Assembly: GCF_024298965.1 (NCBI RefSeq) | Contig: NZ_CP085193.1 | Location: forward strand, 10,292,001 to 10,356,000 | DNA: 64,000 bases | Direction of reading: 5' to 3' | Source of the DNA: Streptomyces rapamycinicus NRRL 5491 | GTDB taxonomy: Bacteria > Actinomycetota > Actinomycetes > Streptomycetales > Streptomycetaceae | In this document: positions 32,580 through 40,860 of the stretch, piece by piece | How positions within the stretch are numbered: the first letter of the stretch is position 1 | Layout of the letters: each line of letters starts with the position of its first letter | Notes under the pieces: model-generated | Databases searched by the model: none | Told to the model about the DNA's origin: nothing | The model's input: only the letters and a program-made list of their open reading frames with translations | Position numbers and translations under genes: made by a program

Positions 32580-33590
32580 TCAGGCGGTGGGCAGGGGCGC
32601 GAGGGGGGAGACCAGTCCGGCCTCGCGGAGCTCGGTCCAGAAGGCCGCGGGGACGGCCTCGTCGAGGGCCGCGACGTCCTCGGCGATACGGCTGGGCCGG
32701 GTCGCGCCCGGGATCACGGCGGCGGCCGCCGGGTGGGCCAGCGAGAACTGCAGGGCGGCCGCCTTGACACTGACGCCGTGCCGCTCGGCGAGCTCCTTGA
32801 TGCGCGCCACCTTCTCGATGATGTGCGCGGGCGCGTCCTGGTATTCGAAGTGGGTGCCGCCCGCGAGGATGCCGGAGCTGTAGGGGCCGCCGACGACGAG
32901 GCTGATGTCCTGGTCGGCCGCCGTGGGGAGCAGGCGCTGCAGGGCGCGGTCGTGGTCCAGCAGGGTGTAGCGCCCGGCGAGCAGGAAGGCGTCCGGCTTC
33001 GGCTCGTCCAGGTCGAGGGTGAGCTCGATGGGTTCGACGCGGTTGACGCCGAGCCCCCACGCCTTGATCACGCCCTCGTCGCGCAGCTGCTGCAGGACGC
33101 GGAAGGCGCCGGTGCGGGCACTCTCGTAGACGGCGAGCCACTCGTCACCGTGGAAGTCCTGGGCCACGTCATGGACCCAGACGATGTCGAGCCGGTCGGT
33201 GCGCAGGCGCCGCAGGCTGTCCTCGATGGACCGCTTGGTGGCGTCGGCCGTCCAGTCGTGTACGAGCTTGTTGGGACGGCCGTGCTCGAACAGGCCGCCC
33301 TTCTCGCCGAGTTCACGGGTGGCGGGGTCCTCGACCTCGTCGAGGATGACGCGGCCGACCTTGGTGCTGAGCACGTAGCTGTCGCGGGGGCGCCCGGCGA
33401 GCGCGTCGCCGAGGCGTATCTCCGCCAGGCCCGCGCCGTAGAAGGGGGCGGTGTCGTAGTAGCGGATGCCGTGGTCCCAGGCGGCGTCGACGGTCGCGGC
33501 GGCCTCCTCGTCGGAGACGTCGCGGAACATGCTCCCCAGCGGGGCCGTGCCCAGTCCGAGGCGGCCCGGCAGCAGAGACGTGATGGTCAT
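32580..33590 (-). CDS. Aldo/keto reductase (D-threo-aldose 1-dehydrogenase-like)
   Basis: 336-residue NAD(P)-dependent TIM-barrel oxidoreductase. Catalytic tetrad visible: Asp in IRYYDTAPFYGAG, Tyr in the same motif, Lys in VLSTKVGRV and His in IVWVHDVAQD. The long loop with DEVEDPATRELGEKGGLFEHGRPN and the ending AAVIPGATRPSRIAEDV fit the aldose dehydrogenase/pyridoxal dehydrogenase branch. It is divergent from a LysR gene across a TCCAAGA-N3-TCTTGGA palindrome. Substrate unknown. Confidence 0.85.
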   Translation of the reverse strand: MTITSLLPGRLGLGTAPLGSMFRDVSDEEAAATVDAAWDHGIRYYDTAPFYGAGLAEIRLGDALAGRPRDSYVLSTKVGRVILDEVEDPATRELGEKGGLFEHGRPNKLVHDWTADATKRSIEDSLRRLRTDRLDIVWVHDVAQDFHGDEWLAVYESARTGAFRVLQQLRDEGVIKAWGLGVNRVEPIELTLDLDEPKPDAFLLAGRYTLLDHDRALQRLLPTAADQDISLVVGGPYSSGILAGGTHFEYQDAPAHIIEKVARIKELAERHGVSVKAAALQFSLAHPAAAAVIPGATRPSRIAEDVAALDEAVPAAFWTELREAGLVSPLAPLPTA

Positions 33591-33689
33591 GAAGTGTCCT
33601 CGCGGAAAGAGGGGAAAGGGACGGACTCATGGCTCTCGGCCGGTCCGCCGTTCGTTCGCCTCCGACGTTAGGATCGGGACTTCAGACTG

Positions 33690-33706
33690 TCCAAGACTCT
33701 CTTGGA
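33690..33706. promoter_or_regulatory. LysR-type operator TCCAAGA-N3-TCTTGGA
   Basis: Perfect 7-bp arms, containing the T-N11-A pattern of LysR boxes, 27 bp before the LysR start and in the divergent promoter of the aldo/keto reductase. Confidence 0.7.
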
Positions 33707-33732
33707 TAAACTTGAGTCCTCGGAGGTCTTAC

Positions 33733-34671
33733 ATGCTTGACCTGCGACAACTGCGCTACTTCTGTGCCGTGGCCGAGACCGAACACGTCGGCCGCGCCGC
33801 CGAGCAACTCCACATCTCCCAGTCTCCCCTCAGCAGGCAGATCGCTCAGCTGGAGAAGAACCTCGGCCTGACCCTGTTCGAGCGCAGCCAGCAGCGCATC
33901 CGGCTCACCCGCGACGGTGCGATCTTCCTCGGGGAGGCCCGGGCGCTGCTGCGCCACGCCGACCGGCTGGAGAACCTGGGCCGTCGGCTGGGCAGGGGCG
34001 AGGAGGGCGGGCTGTGCATCGGCTACGTGGCCGACGCCATGCACACCGGTGTGCTCCCGGGTGCGCTGCGCCGGCTCCAGGAGGAGAGCCCCGGCATCCA
34101 TGTCGCGCTGTACAGCATGGCCGCGGCCGAGCAGTTCGAGGGGCTGCGCCAGCGCAGCCTGGACATCGCCCTGGTGCGGGAGGAGCCGGGCCGCGACGAC
34201 CCCGTGCTGCGGGCCGCGCCGCTGCTGGAGGACCCGTTGCTGCTGGTCCTTCCGGCGGGCCACCCGCTGGCCGCGCGCGAGACGATCTCGGCGAAGGATC
34301 TGGACGGACAGCCGTGGATCGCGGTCGAGGAGCCGGGCGACCCGGCGTGGCGGGACACGTTCGTCGCCTCGTGTGTGGCCTCGGGCTTCACCCCCGACAT
34401 CCGGCTCGACGCGGCGGATCCCCTGACGGCACTCGGCCTGGTGGCCTCCGGCCTCGGGCTGGCGCTGGTGCAGAAGAGCATGGTGCGCGGTGCCACGGAG
34501 GCCGTGGCCGTGCGCACACTGCCCTGGCATGAGGCATCCGTCCACCTGTGGGCCGTCTGGCACCACGTCGATCTGCGGCCGGTCGTCGCCTCGTTCCGCG
34601 AGACGGTGCTGTCGGACGAGCGGGAGATGGCCGCGGCGCCGCCGGCCGGTGGCCTCGCCTCCGGGGTGTGA
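33733..34671 (+). CDS. LysR-family transcriptional regulator
   Basis: 312 residues. N-terminal winged helix: LDLRQLRYFCAVAETEHVGRAA then LHISQSPLSRQIAQLEKNLGLTLFERS. The rest is the periplasmic-binding-protein-like effector domain (GLCIGYVADAMHTGVLPGAL, LVASGLGLALVQKS). Probably activates the divergent aldo/keto reductase-SRPBCC unit via the palindrome at 33690. Its last codons lie in the stem of a hairpin shared with the convergent MarR gene. Confidence 0.88.
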   Translation: MLDLRQLRYFCAVAETEHVGRAAEQLHISQSPLSRQIAQLEKNLGLTLFERSQQRIRLTRDGAIFLGEARALLRHADRLENLGRRLGRGEEGGLCIGYVADAMHTGVLPGALRRLQEESPGIHVALYSMAAAEQFEGLRQRSLDIALVREEPGRDDPVLRAAPLLEDPLLLVLPAGHPLAARETISAKDLDGQPWIAVEEPGDPAWRDTFVASCVASGFTPDIRLDAADPLTALGLVASGLGLALVQKSMVRGATEAVAVRTLPWHEASVHLWAVWHHVDLRPVVASFRETVLSDEREMAAAPPAGGLASGV

Positions 34672-34718
34672 GGTCAGCCGGGGAGCTCACACCCCGGAAT
34701 GGGGGGCTCACACCCCGG
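34661..34718. terminator. Shared terminator overlapping both stop codons, with a duplicated arm
   Basis: CCGGGGTGTGAG (34661-34672, containing the LysR stop) pairs perfectly with CTCACACCCCGG (34686-34697); the MarR stop is in the loop. The right arm is present again at 34707-34718 as a 21-bp tandem copy, so two alternative hairpins are possible. Both arms are translated as the last residues of MarR (IPGCEPPIPGCELPG). Confidence 0.7.
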
Positions 34719-35213
34719 AATTCGGAGTGACGAGGCGTCAAGGGGCGACGCCTCCAACGAGGCCACGGCCGCGACCAGGGTGGTGAGCCTCGGGTCCCGC
34801 GCCGCCAGGTCGAGCGCCTCGCGCAGGGCGCCTTCGTACGTCGGCCGGGCCTGGCCGAGCAGGAGCAGTCCGGCCTCGGTGACATTGGTGTAGATCCCGC
34901 GCCGGTCGGTGGGGCACAGGTAGCGGGAGAGGAGTTCGCGGTCCTCGAGCCGGGCGACCAGGCGGGTGGTGGCGCTCTGGCTGAGGGCGACCGCGTCGGC
35001 CACCTGCTTCATCTGCAGATGGCCGTTGTCCCCGTCGTGCTGTCGGCTCAGGACGTCCAGGACCGCGTACTCGCGGGCACTGAGCCCATGGCTGGTGTGG
35101 AGCACCCCCTCGAGATGCGTCTCGATCCTGCTGTGCAGCAGTGACAGGGCGCACCAGCTCTGGGCGAGGGGGGTGGCGACGAGGTCCGGTGTGGTCATGG
35201 GCGGTGTGGTCAT
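34674..35213 (-). CDS. MarR-family transcriptional regulator
   Basis: 179 residues with the winged-helix core: LSAREYAVLDVLSRQ, MKQVADAVALSQSATTRLVARLEDRELL and the beta-wing CPTDRRGIYTNVTEAG. The ATG at 35211-35213 has AGGAGGC; MTTPDLV 15 bp inward is an alternative created by a MTTPPMTTP duplication. The C-terminal GCEPPIPGCELPG is encoded by the terminator repeat, so it is probably dispensable. Divergent from the MFS pump, which it most likely represses through the CTTGCA-N11-TGCAAG site. Confidence 0.87.
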   Translation of the reverse strand: MTTPPMTTPDLVATPLAQSWCALSLLHSRIETHLEGVLHTSHGLSAREYAVLDVLSRQHDGDNGHLQMKQVADAVALSQSATTRLVARLEDRELLSRYLCPTDRRGIYTNVTEAGLLLLGQARPTYEGALREALDLAARDPRLTTLVAAVASLEASPLDASSLRIPGCEPPIPGCELPG

Positions 35214-35304
35214 GGGTGCCTCCTGATGCGGGGTGGGGCGGGGCCCGGTCGGGGGTCCGCGGCGGCGACGGTGACGTGATACACAGCATGAGCAATATAG
35301 CGCG

Positions 35305-35327
35305 CTTGCAATTACTGCGTCTGCAAG
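35305..35327. promoter_or_regulatory. MarR-type operator CTTGCA-N11-TGCAAG
   Basis: Perfect 6-bp inverted repeat 50 bp before the MFS start, in an AT-richer promoter between divergent MarR and MFS genes. The length and position suit a MarR dimer. Confidence 0.6.
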
Positions 35328-35377
35328 TATTGTGGATGCTCGTAAAGGGCGGTAGCAATCACTTGGAGTGAACTTTC

Positions 35378-36583
35378 ATGCCCATCGCACTGCTGGCCCT
35401 CGCCATCGGGGCCTTCGGGATCGGAACCACCGAGTTCGTGATCATGGGCCTGCTGCCCGAGGTCGCCGGGGACTTCGATGTGTCCATCCCCACCGCCGGG
35501 TTCCTGGTGACCGGCTACGCGCTCGGCGTCGTGGTCGGCGCGCCGCTGATGACCGCGCTCGGTACGAAGATCTCCCGCAAGCGCATGCTGATGCTGCTGA
35601 TGGGGCTGTTCGTGGTGGGCAATCTGCTCTCCGCGGTCGCCCCCGCCTTCGGCGTGATGGCCGTGGGGCGGATCGTCGCCTCCTTCGCGCACGGCGCGTT
35701 CTTCGGCATCGGATCGGTCGTCGCGGCCGACCTGGTCGCGCCCGAGAAGAAGGCCGGAGCCATCTCGATGATGTTCACCGGCCTGACCATCGCCAACGTC
35801 GTCGGCGTGCCGCTGGGCACCTCGATCGGCCAGTCGCTGGGGTGGCGGACCACCTTCTTCCTCGTCGCGGCGCTCGGCGTGATCGGCCTGGCGGGCATCG
35901 CCAAGCTCGTTCCCGACATCCCCAAGCCGGAGGGTGTGCACCTGATCCATGAACTGGCGGCCTTCCGCAACGCACAGGTGCTGCTTGCCATGGCGATGAC
36001 CGTGCTCGGCTTCGGCGGTGTCTTCGCCGCCATCACCTACATCGCGCCGATGATGACCGAGGTCGCGGGCTTCGCGGACTCCTCCGTCACCTGGCTGCTG
36101 GTCCTCTTCGGCCTCGGCATGGTCGGCGGCAACCTCCTCGGCGGCCGGTTCGCCGACCGGGCGCTGATGCCGATGCTGTACGTGTCGCTGGGCGCCCTCG
36201 CGCTGGTCCTGGCCGCGTTCACCTTCACCGCGCACAACAAGGTCGCGGCCGCCGTCTCCATCGCCCTGGTCGGCGCCCTGGGCTTCGCCACCGTGCCCCC
36301 GCTGCAGAAGCGGGTGCTGGACCACGCGGCGGGTGCCCCCACCCTCGCCTCCGCCGTCAACATCGGCGCCTTCAACCTGGGCAACGCGCTCTCGGCCTGG
36401 CTCGGCGGCCTGGTGATCTCGGCCGGACTCGGCTACACCGCGCCCAACTGGGTCGGCGCCATCCTCGCCGGCTCCGCCCTGGTCCTCGCCGTCCTCTCGG
36501 CCGCCCTGGAGCGCCGCGACGCCCGCCGCGGCCACGACGGAGCCACCACCGGACCGGCCCCCGCGTTCACCGGCCGGCACTGA
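35378..36583 (+). CDS. MFS drug/metabolite efflux transporter (DHA1 type)
   Basis: 401-residue, 12-helix major facilitator. It opens with ALLALAIGAFGIGTTEFVIMGLLPEVA, a signature of the DHA1 arabinose/drug efflux (YdhP/AraJ/PmrA-like) branch; GTKISRKRMLML is the loop 2-3 motif A. No large loops. Transcribed away from the MarR gene and likely induced by its ligand. The stop is inside a three-fold short tandem repeat. Confidence 0.87.
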   Translation: MPIALLALAIGAFGIGTTEFVIMGLLPEVAGDFDVSIPTAGFLVTGYALGVVVGAPLMTALGTKISRKRMLMLLMGLFVVGNLLSAVAPAFGVMAVGRIVASFAHGAFFGIGSVVAADLVAPEKKAGAISMMFTGLTIANVVGVPLGTSIGQSLGWRTTFFLVAALGVIGLAGIAKLVPDIPKPEGVHLIHELAAFRNAQVLLAMAMTVLGFGGVFAAITYIAPMMTEVAGFADSSVTWLLVLFGLGMVGGNLLGGRFADRALMPMLYVSLGALALVLAAFTFTAHNKVAAAVSIALVGALGFATVPPLQKRVLDHAAGAPTLASAVNIGAFNLGNALSAWLGGLVISAGLGYTAPNWVGAILAGSALVLAVLSAALERRDARRGHDGATTGPAPAFTGRH

Positions 36584-36640
36584 GCCACCCCGTACCGGCA
36601 CTGAGCGCCACCCCGTACCGGCGCTGAGCCACCCCGTGAC
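36575..36640. repeat. Three-copy 21-23 bp tandem repeat carrying the stop codon
   Basis: CGGCACTGAGCCACCCCGTAC (36575-36595), CGGCACTGAGCGCCACCCCGTAC split as 36596-36618, and CGGCGCTGAGCCACCCCGTGAC as 36619-36640. The TGA in copy 1 is the MFS stop; the following copies repeat it. Confidence 0.8.
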
Positions 36641-36683
36641 CAACACCGAACAGCACCATCACCACCAAGGAGACCGACCCGCC

Positions 36684-37109
36684 ATGAGCACCCCCGAGAC
36701 CGTCGTCGCCCCGCTGACCACGAAGGACGCCGAGGCCCTCGTCCAGGCCGCCCGCACCGCCGCCGAGGCGGCCGGGGTGGCGGCCGCGATCAGCGTCCTC
36801 GACGCCGGTGGCCATCTGCTGGCCTTCCGGCGCGACGACCGGGCCGTACTGATCGCGGGGGAGACCAGCACCCGCAAGGCGTTCACCGCACTCCAGCTGG
36901 ACGCCCCCACCGCGGGCCTGGTCGACGCGGTCCAGCCCGGAGGCGCCTTCCACACCCTGCCCACCGCCCTCGACCGCCCGCTGCTGTTCATCGCCGGTGG
37001 CGTCCCGGTCCACCGCGACGGACGGCTGATCGGCGCGCTCGGCGTGGGCGGCGGCGCCCCCGAGCAGGACCACGAGATCGCCACCACGGCGGTCGCGACG
37101 CTCGGCTGA
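36684..37109 (+). CDS. GlcG/HbpS-family heme-binding-like protein
   Basis: 141-residue DUF336 protein: DAEALVQAARTAAEAAGVAAAISVLDAGGHLLAFRRDD, ETSTRKAFTALQLDAPT, and GGVPVHRDGRLIGALGVGGGAPEQDHEIATTAV. This is the GlcG/HbpS fold; HbpS in Streptomyces is secreted and senses heme, but no signal peptide is seen here, so it is presumably cytoplasmic. ATG at 36684 follows AAGGAGA. It follows the pump gene and precedes an aldo/keto reductase on the same strand. Confidence 0.82.
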   Translation: MSTPETVVAPLTTKDAEALVQAARTAAEAAGVAAAISVLDAGGHLLAFRRDDRAVLIAGETSTRKAFTALQLDAPTAGLVDAVQPGGAFHTLPTALDRPLLFIAGGVPVHRDGRLIGALGVGGGAPEQDHEIATTAVATLG

Positions 37110-37176
37110 GACCCCGGGCCACCGAGACCCGCGAGTCACAGAACCCCACAACGCACACGACCCGACGAAGGACACC

Positions 37177-38001
37177 ATGACCTCCGTACCCAACGTCACC
37201 CTCCACACCGGCCTCGAGATCCCACAGCTGGGCTTCGGTGTCTTCCAGGTGGAGGACGCGCAGACCACCGGCGCGGTGCTCTCCGCCATCGAGGCCGGTT
37301 ACCGGTCCATCGACACCGCGGCCATCTACGGCAACGAGGCCGGTGTCGGCCGTGCGCTGGCCGAGTCCGGCGTCTCCCGCGAGGAGCTGTTCCTCACCAC
37401 CAAGCTGTGGAACGCCGACCAGGGTTACGACTCCACCCTCGCGGCCTTCGACGCCGGCCTGGCCAAGCTGGGCACCGACTATGTGGACCTCTACCTGATC
37501 CACTGGCCCACCCCGGCCCGCGACCTCTACCTGGACACCTGGCGCGCCCTGGAGAAGCTGCTGGCCGACGGCCGCACCCGGGCCATCGGCGTGTCCAACT
37601 TCCAGCCCGCCCATCTGGGGCGGCTGCTGGACCACAGCGGTGTGGTCCCGGTCATCAACCAGGTCGAGCTGCACCCCTACCTCCAGCAGGGGGAGCTGCG
37701 GGCCTTCCACGCCCAGCACAACATCGCCACCGAGGCGTGGAGCCCGCTGGCCCAGGGCGCCCTTCTCCAGGACCCCGCCCTCACCGCGATAGCGCGGCGG
37801 CACGGCAAGACGCCCGCCCAGGTGGTCCTGCGCTGGCACCTCCAGCTGGGGAACGTCGTGATCCCCAAGTCCGTGACCCCCGCCCGCATCCGGGAGAACA
37901 TCGACGTCTTCGACTTCACCCTCACCCCTGAGGACATCGAGGCGATCGGCGCCCTCGACCGTGGTGAGCGCACCGGGCCGGACCCCGACACCCTCAACTG
38001 A
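37177..38001 (+). CDS. Aldo/keto reductase (2,5-diketo-D-gluconate reductase-like)
   Basis: 274 residues. Tetrad residues visible: Asp and Tyr in SIDTAAIYGNE, Lys in LTTKLWN, His in YLIHWPTP. Also VINQVELHPYLQQ and the cofactor-binding VIPKSVTPARIRENIDVFDF. This is the compact AKR5-type bacterial reductase of broad carbonyl specificity. ATG at 37177 with GAAGGA. Probably in one rightward unit with the MFS and GlcG-like genes. Confidence 0.87.
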   Translation: MTSVPNVTLHTGLEIPQLGFGVFQVEDAQTTGAVLSAIEAGYRSIDTAAIYGNEAGVGRALAESGVSREELFLTTKLWNADQGYDSTLAAFDAGLAKLGTDYVDLYLIHWPTPARDLYLDTWRALEKLLADGRTRAIGVSNFQPAHLGRLLDHSGVVPVINQVELHPYLQQGELRAFHAQHNIATEAWSPLAQGALLQDPALTAIARRHGKTPAQVVLRWHLQLGNVVIPKSVTPARIRENIDVFDFTLTPEDIEAIGALDRGERTGPDPDTLN

Positions 38002-38139
38002 CCGGGCCACCCGGCCACTGGGTCACCCCACCCCGCCACCCCCCACTCGACCGCGCCGTCGCGGCCGTGCTCATCAGCCGGCCGGGGCGGCGCGGCCCGT
38101 TCCCCCCGTTTCCCCTCTCCCGGAAGCCGTCCTCGCATC

Positions 38140-39153
38140 ATGTCCACTGCCCTGAACCGTCTGACCCACCCCGGCGGCCGCCTCACCCTCGGCCTGGAAC
38201 TCCCCCTGGACAACGACTGGGGGCAGTCCCGGCTGGCCACCGACCGGAAGGCGGGCCACCCGTTCGGTGTGCCGTCCCTCGACGCGCACGCCCACCTCGC
38301 CCGCGTCGCCGACCGGTCCGGATTCGCCGCGCTATGGGTCCGTGACGTCCCGCTGTACGACCCGGTGCACTTCGGCGACGCCGGGTCGGTGTTCGAGACC
38401 TTCACCCACCTGGGACATCTCGCGGCGGTCACCGAACGCGCGGTCCTCGGCACCGCGGCCGTCGTCCTGCCACTGCGCCGGCCACTTCTGGTCGCCAAGG
38501 CGGCCGCCACCGTCGACGTCCTGTCCGGTGGGCGCTTCGTCCTCGGCCTGGCCAGTGGTGACCGTCCCGTCGAATACCCGCTCTTCGGCGTCGAGTTCAC
38601 CACCCGCGCCGAGACCTTCCGCACCGGTGTCGAGGTGCTGCGCACCGCCTGGGCCACCCCGCCCACCGGTGAGGGGCTGGATCTGCCCCAGCTCGGCCTC
38701 ACCCCCGACCGGCAGCTCGACGTCCTGCCCAAGCCCACCGGCGGGACCATCCCGATCGCGGTCGCGGGCCACGCCCAGCAGAGTCCGGAGTGGATCGCGG
38801 AACACGTGGACGCGAGCCTCAACTACCCCCGTGACCTGGGAGCGCTCCGGCTGAAGACGGAGCAGTGGCGGCGGCTGACGGCCGACCGTCCCAAGCCCTA
38901 TCTGACCCCCATGATGCTCGACCTGCTGCCCGACCCCGCGGCCCCCGCCACCACCATCCGGCTCGGCCTCCGCACCGGCCGGGAGGGGCTCGTGAGGCAC
39001 CTGGAGAAGATGTCCGCCCTCGGTGTCGCGCATGTCGCGTTCAATCTGCGGCCGAACGACCGCCCCGTCGAGGACGTCCTGGCCGAACTCGCCGACCACG
39101 TACTGCCGCACTTCCCCTCGCCCGCCGTCGCCGAGGGGGCCGCGGCGGGGTAG
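38140..39153 (+). CDS. LLM-class flavin-dependent oxidoreductase
   Basis: 337-residue bacterial luciferase-like monooxygenase: LTLGLELPLDND, HAHLARVADRSGFAALWVRDVPLYDP, VLPLRRPLLVAKAAATVDVLSGGRFVLGLASGDRPVEYPLFG (typical FMN/F420 phosphate loop) and a C-terminal LRHLEKMSALGVAHVAFNLRPN-like helix-strand. Cofactor (FMN or F420) and substrate cannot be told. The 138 bp before it show nothing notable. Confidence 0.85.
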   Translation: MSTALNRLTHPGGRLTLGLELPLDNDWGQSRLATDRKAGHPFGVPSLDAHAHLARVADRSGFAALWVRDVPLYDPVHFGDAGSVFETFTHLGHLAAVTERAVLGTAAVVLPLRRPLLVAKAAATVDVLSGGRFVLGLASGDRPVEYPLFGVEFTTRAETFRTGVEVLRTAWATPPTGEGLDLPQLGLTPDRQLDVLPKPTGGTIPIAVAGHAQQSPEWIAEHVDASLNYPRDLGALRLKTEQWRRLTADRPKPYLTPMMLDLLPDPAAPATTIRLGLRTGREGLVRHLEKMSALGVAHVAFNLRPNDRPVEDVLAELADHVLPHFPSPAVAEGAAAG

Positions 39154-39173
39154 ATCGCCGCATTTGTTTGTTC

Positions 39174-39206
39174 CATGCAGTAGACACGGCGTTCATCTCA
39201 TGAGAA
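39174..39206 (+). promoter_or_regulatory. 33-bp shared regulatory element, copy 1 (sugar ABC operon)
   Basis: CATGCAGTAGACA, 4 bp, GTTC, 4 bp, CATGAGAA. Consensus with copies at 46939-46971 and 56699-56731 (both minus strand) is CATSCASTRGACA-N4-GTYC-N4-CATGAGAA with identical spacing. It points toward the ABC operon, 95 bp before its start. The GAC-N5-GTC centre is palindromic, suggesting a dimeric regulator. Confidence 0.8.
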
Positions 39207-39300
39207 AAAAGGTCGCAGCCCGGCCCCCACGGAGCCATGGGCAGCAGTGATCGGCCTTCTCGACGAGGAGTGACGTGCCTAGCGCAAGGGAGCATTCGAA

Positions 39301-40860
39301 GTGAGCAGGATGGGCGCGGTCGCGTCCTCGGTACCCGAGTCACCACCGCCGAGGACGGTCACCTTCACTCTGGACGGGGTCGGCAAGGTCTACCCGGGTG
39401 TCGTCGCCGTCTCCGATGTCACCCTGAGCGGCTACGCGGGCGAGGTGCTCGCCATCTGCGGTGCGAACGGCGCCGGCAAGTCGACGCTGACCAAACTGCT
39501 CGCCGGTCAGGAGCGCCCCACCAGTGGGCGGGTGATCGTGGACGGATACGACGGCGAGATCACCACACCCTCCGCGGCCCTGGACGCCGGAGTGCTCCTC
39601 ATGCACCAGGAGCCGGTCATCGTCGACACCTTCAGCGTCCAGGAGAACGTCTGGCTGACCGGCCTCAGCGCGGCGGGCCGCCGCAGGCCGTGGCAGCTCG
39701 TCGGGGGGCGTGACCGCGCGGAGCGTACGCGCGCCGCCCTCGGCGTGGTCGGGATGCGCGAGGTGGACCTCGGCATGCCGGCCGGACGGCTCGGCCCCGG
39801 GCCCCGTCAGATGGTGGCGCTCAGCCGGTCCCAGGTGAATGAGCACCGTGTGCTGCTGCTGGACGAGACCACCGCCTCCACCACCGAGGAGCACTTCAAG
39901 GACGTCGAGTCACTGGTGCGCAAGGAGCGCGAGGCCGGTGCCACGGTCGTCTTCGTCTCGCACCGCATGCCGGAGGTGTTCGCGCTCGCCGACCGCATCG
40001 CGGTCATGCGCAACGGCTCGCTCGTCGACGTGGTCGACACCGCGGACACCACACCCGACGAGATCATGACGCTCATGATCGGCGAGGCCGTCATGGCCCT
40101 CGAGCCGCCCGAGCCGGTGGCCGCGGCGGACGCCCCCACCCTGCTGGAGGTGCGGGACGTGTCCTCGGGATCGGCTTCCGGCATCTCCTTCTCGGTGCGG
40201 GAAGCCGAGATCGTCGGCGTCTACGGACTGGTCGGCAGCGGGCGCAGCTCGCTCGCCCGGTCCATCTCGGGCCACCAGCACCGCGACACCGGTACCGTGC
40301 GGGTGCGCGGCGACGAGGTGAACCCGCGCTCACCGCGGGCCGCCCTGCGCCAGGGGATCGCCTACCTCAGCGAGGACCGCAGGCGCGAGGGGTTCGTCAA
40401 GGACTTCGACAACGCCACCAACCTCACGCTGAGCACGCTGGGCGCGTTCTCCACCCGTGGAGTGATGCACACCCGCCGGGAGCGCCGCCGGGTGGCGCGG
40501 CTGGTCTCCGACTTCGGGATCAAGGGCGGCGCCGACCAGCTGACCAGCTCGCTCTCCGGTGGCAACCAGCAGAAGGTGTGCATCGCCAAGGCGCTCGAGA
40601 GCGAGCCCGACGTCGTCGTGCTGGACGAACCGACCAAGGGCATCGACGTCGGTGCCCGGCTGAACATCTATCAGATCGTGCGGGGCCTCATCGAGCGGCG
40701 CAAGGCGGTCGTGGTCGTCACCAGCGAGGCCGAAGAGGCCCTGGCCCTGTGCAACCGGGTGCTCGTGCTGCGCGACGGCGTCATCGCCGGCGAGTTCGTC
40801 TCGAAGACCAGCACCACCGACGACCTGACCCGTACCGCCCTCGGAGGAGAAGTCCAGTGA
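39301..40860 (+). CDS. Sugar ABC importer ATPase, RbsA/MglA type (double domain)
   Basis: 519 residues with two fused ATPase domains. Domain 1: Walker A CGANGAGKST, Walker B VLLLDETTAS, but the signature is RLGPGPRQMVALSRSQ in place of LSGGQ. Domain 2: degenerate Walker A YGLVGSGRSS (normal for this family), signature LSSSLSGGNQQK-like SLSGGNQQKVCIAKAL and Walker B VVVLDEPTKGID. So ATP hydrolysis probably rests on a reduced composite site. GTG at 39301. The permease start overlaps the stop (GTGA). Substrate presumably a pentose, polyol or similar. Confidence 0.87.
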   Translation: MSRMGAVASSVPESPPPRTVTFTLDGVGKVYPGVVAVSDVTLSGYAGEVLAICGANGAGKSTLTKLLAGQERPTSGRVIVDGYDGEITTPSAALDAGVLLMHQEPVIVDTFSVQENVWLTGLSAAGRRRPWQLVGGRDRAERTRAALGVVGMREVDLGMPAGRLGPGPRQMVALSRSQVNEHRVLLLDETTASTTEEHFKDVESLVRKEREAGATVVFVSHRMPEVFALADRIAVMRNGSLVDVVDTADTTPDEIMTLMIGEAVMALEPPEPVAAADAPTLLEVRDVSSGSASGISFSVREAEIVGVYGLVGSGRSSLARSISGHQHRDTGTVRVRGDEVNPRSPRAALRQGIAYLSEDRRREGFVKDFDNATNLTLSTLGAFSTRGVMHTRRERRRVARLVSDFGIKGGADQLTSSLSGGNQQKVCIAKALESEPDVVVLDEPTKGIDVGARLNIYQIVRGLIERRKAVVVVTSEAEEALALCNRVLVLRDGVIAGEFVSKTSTTDDLTRTALGGEVQ

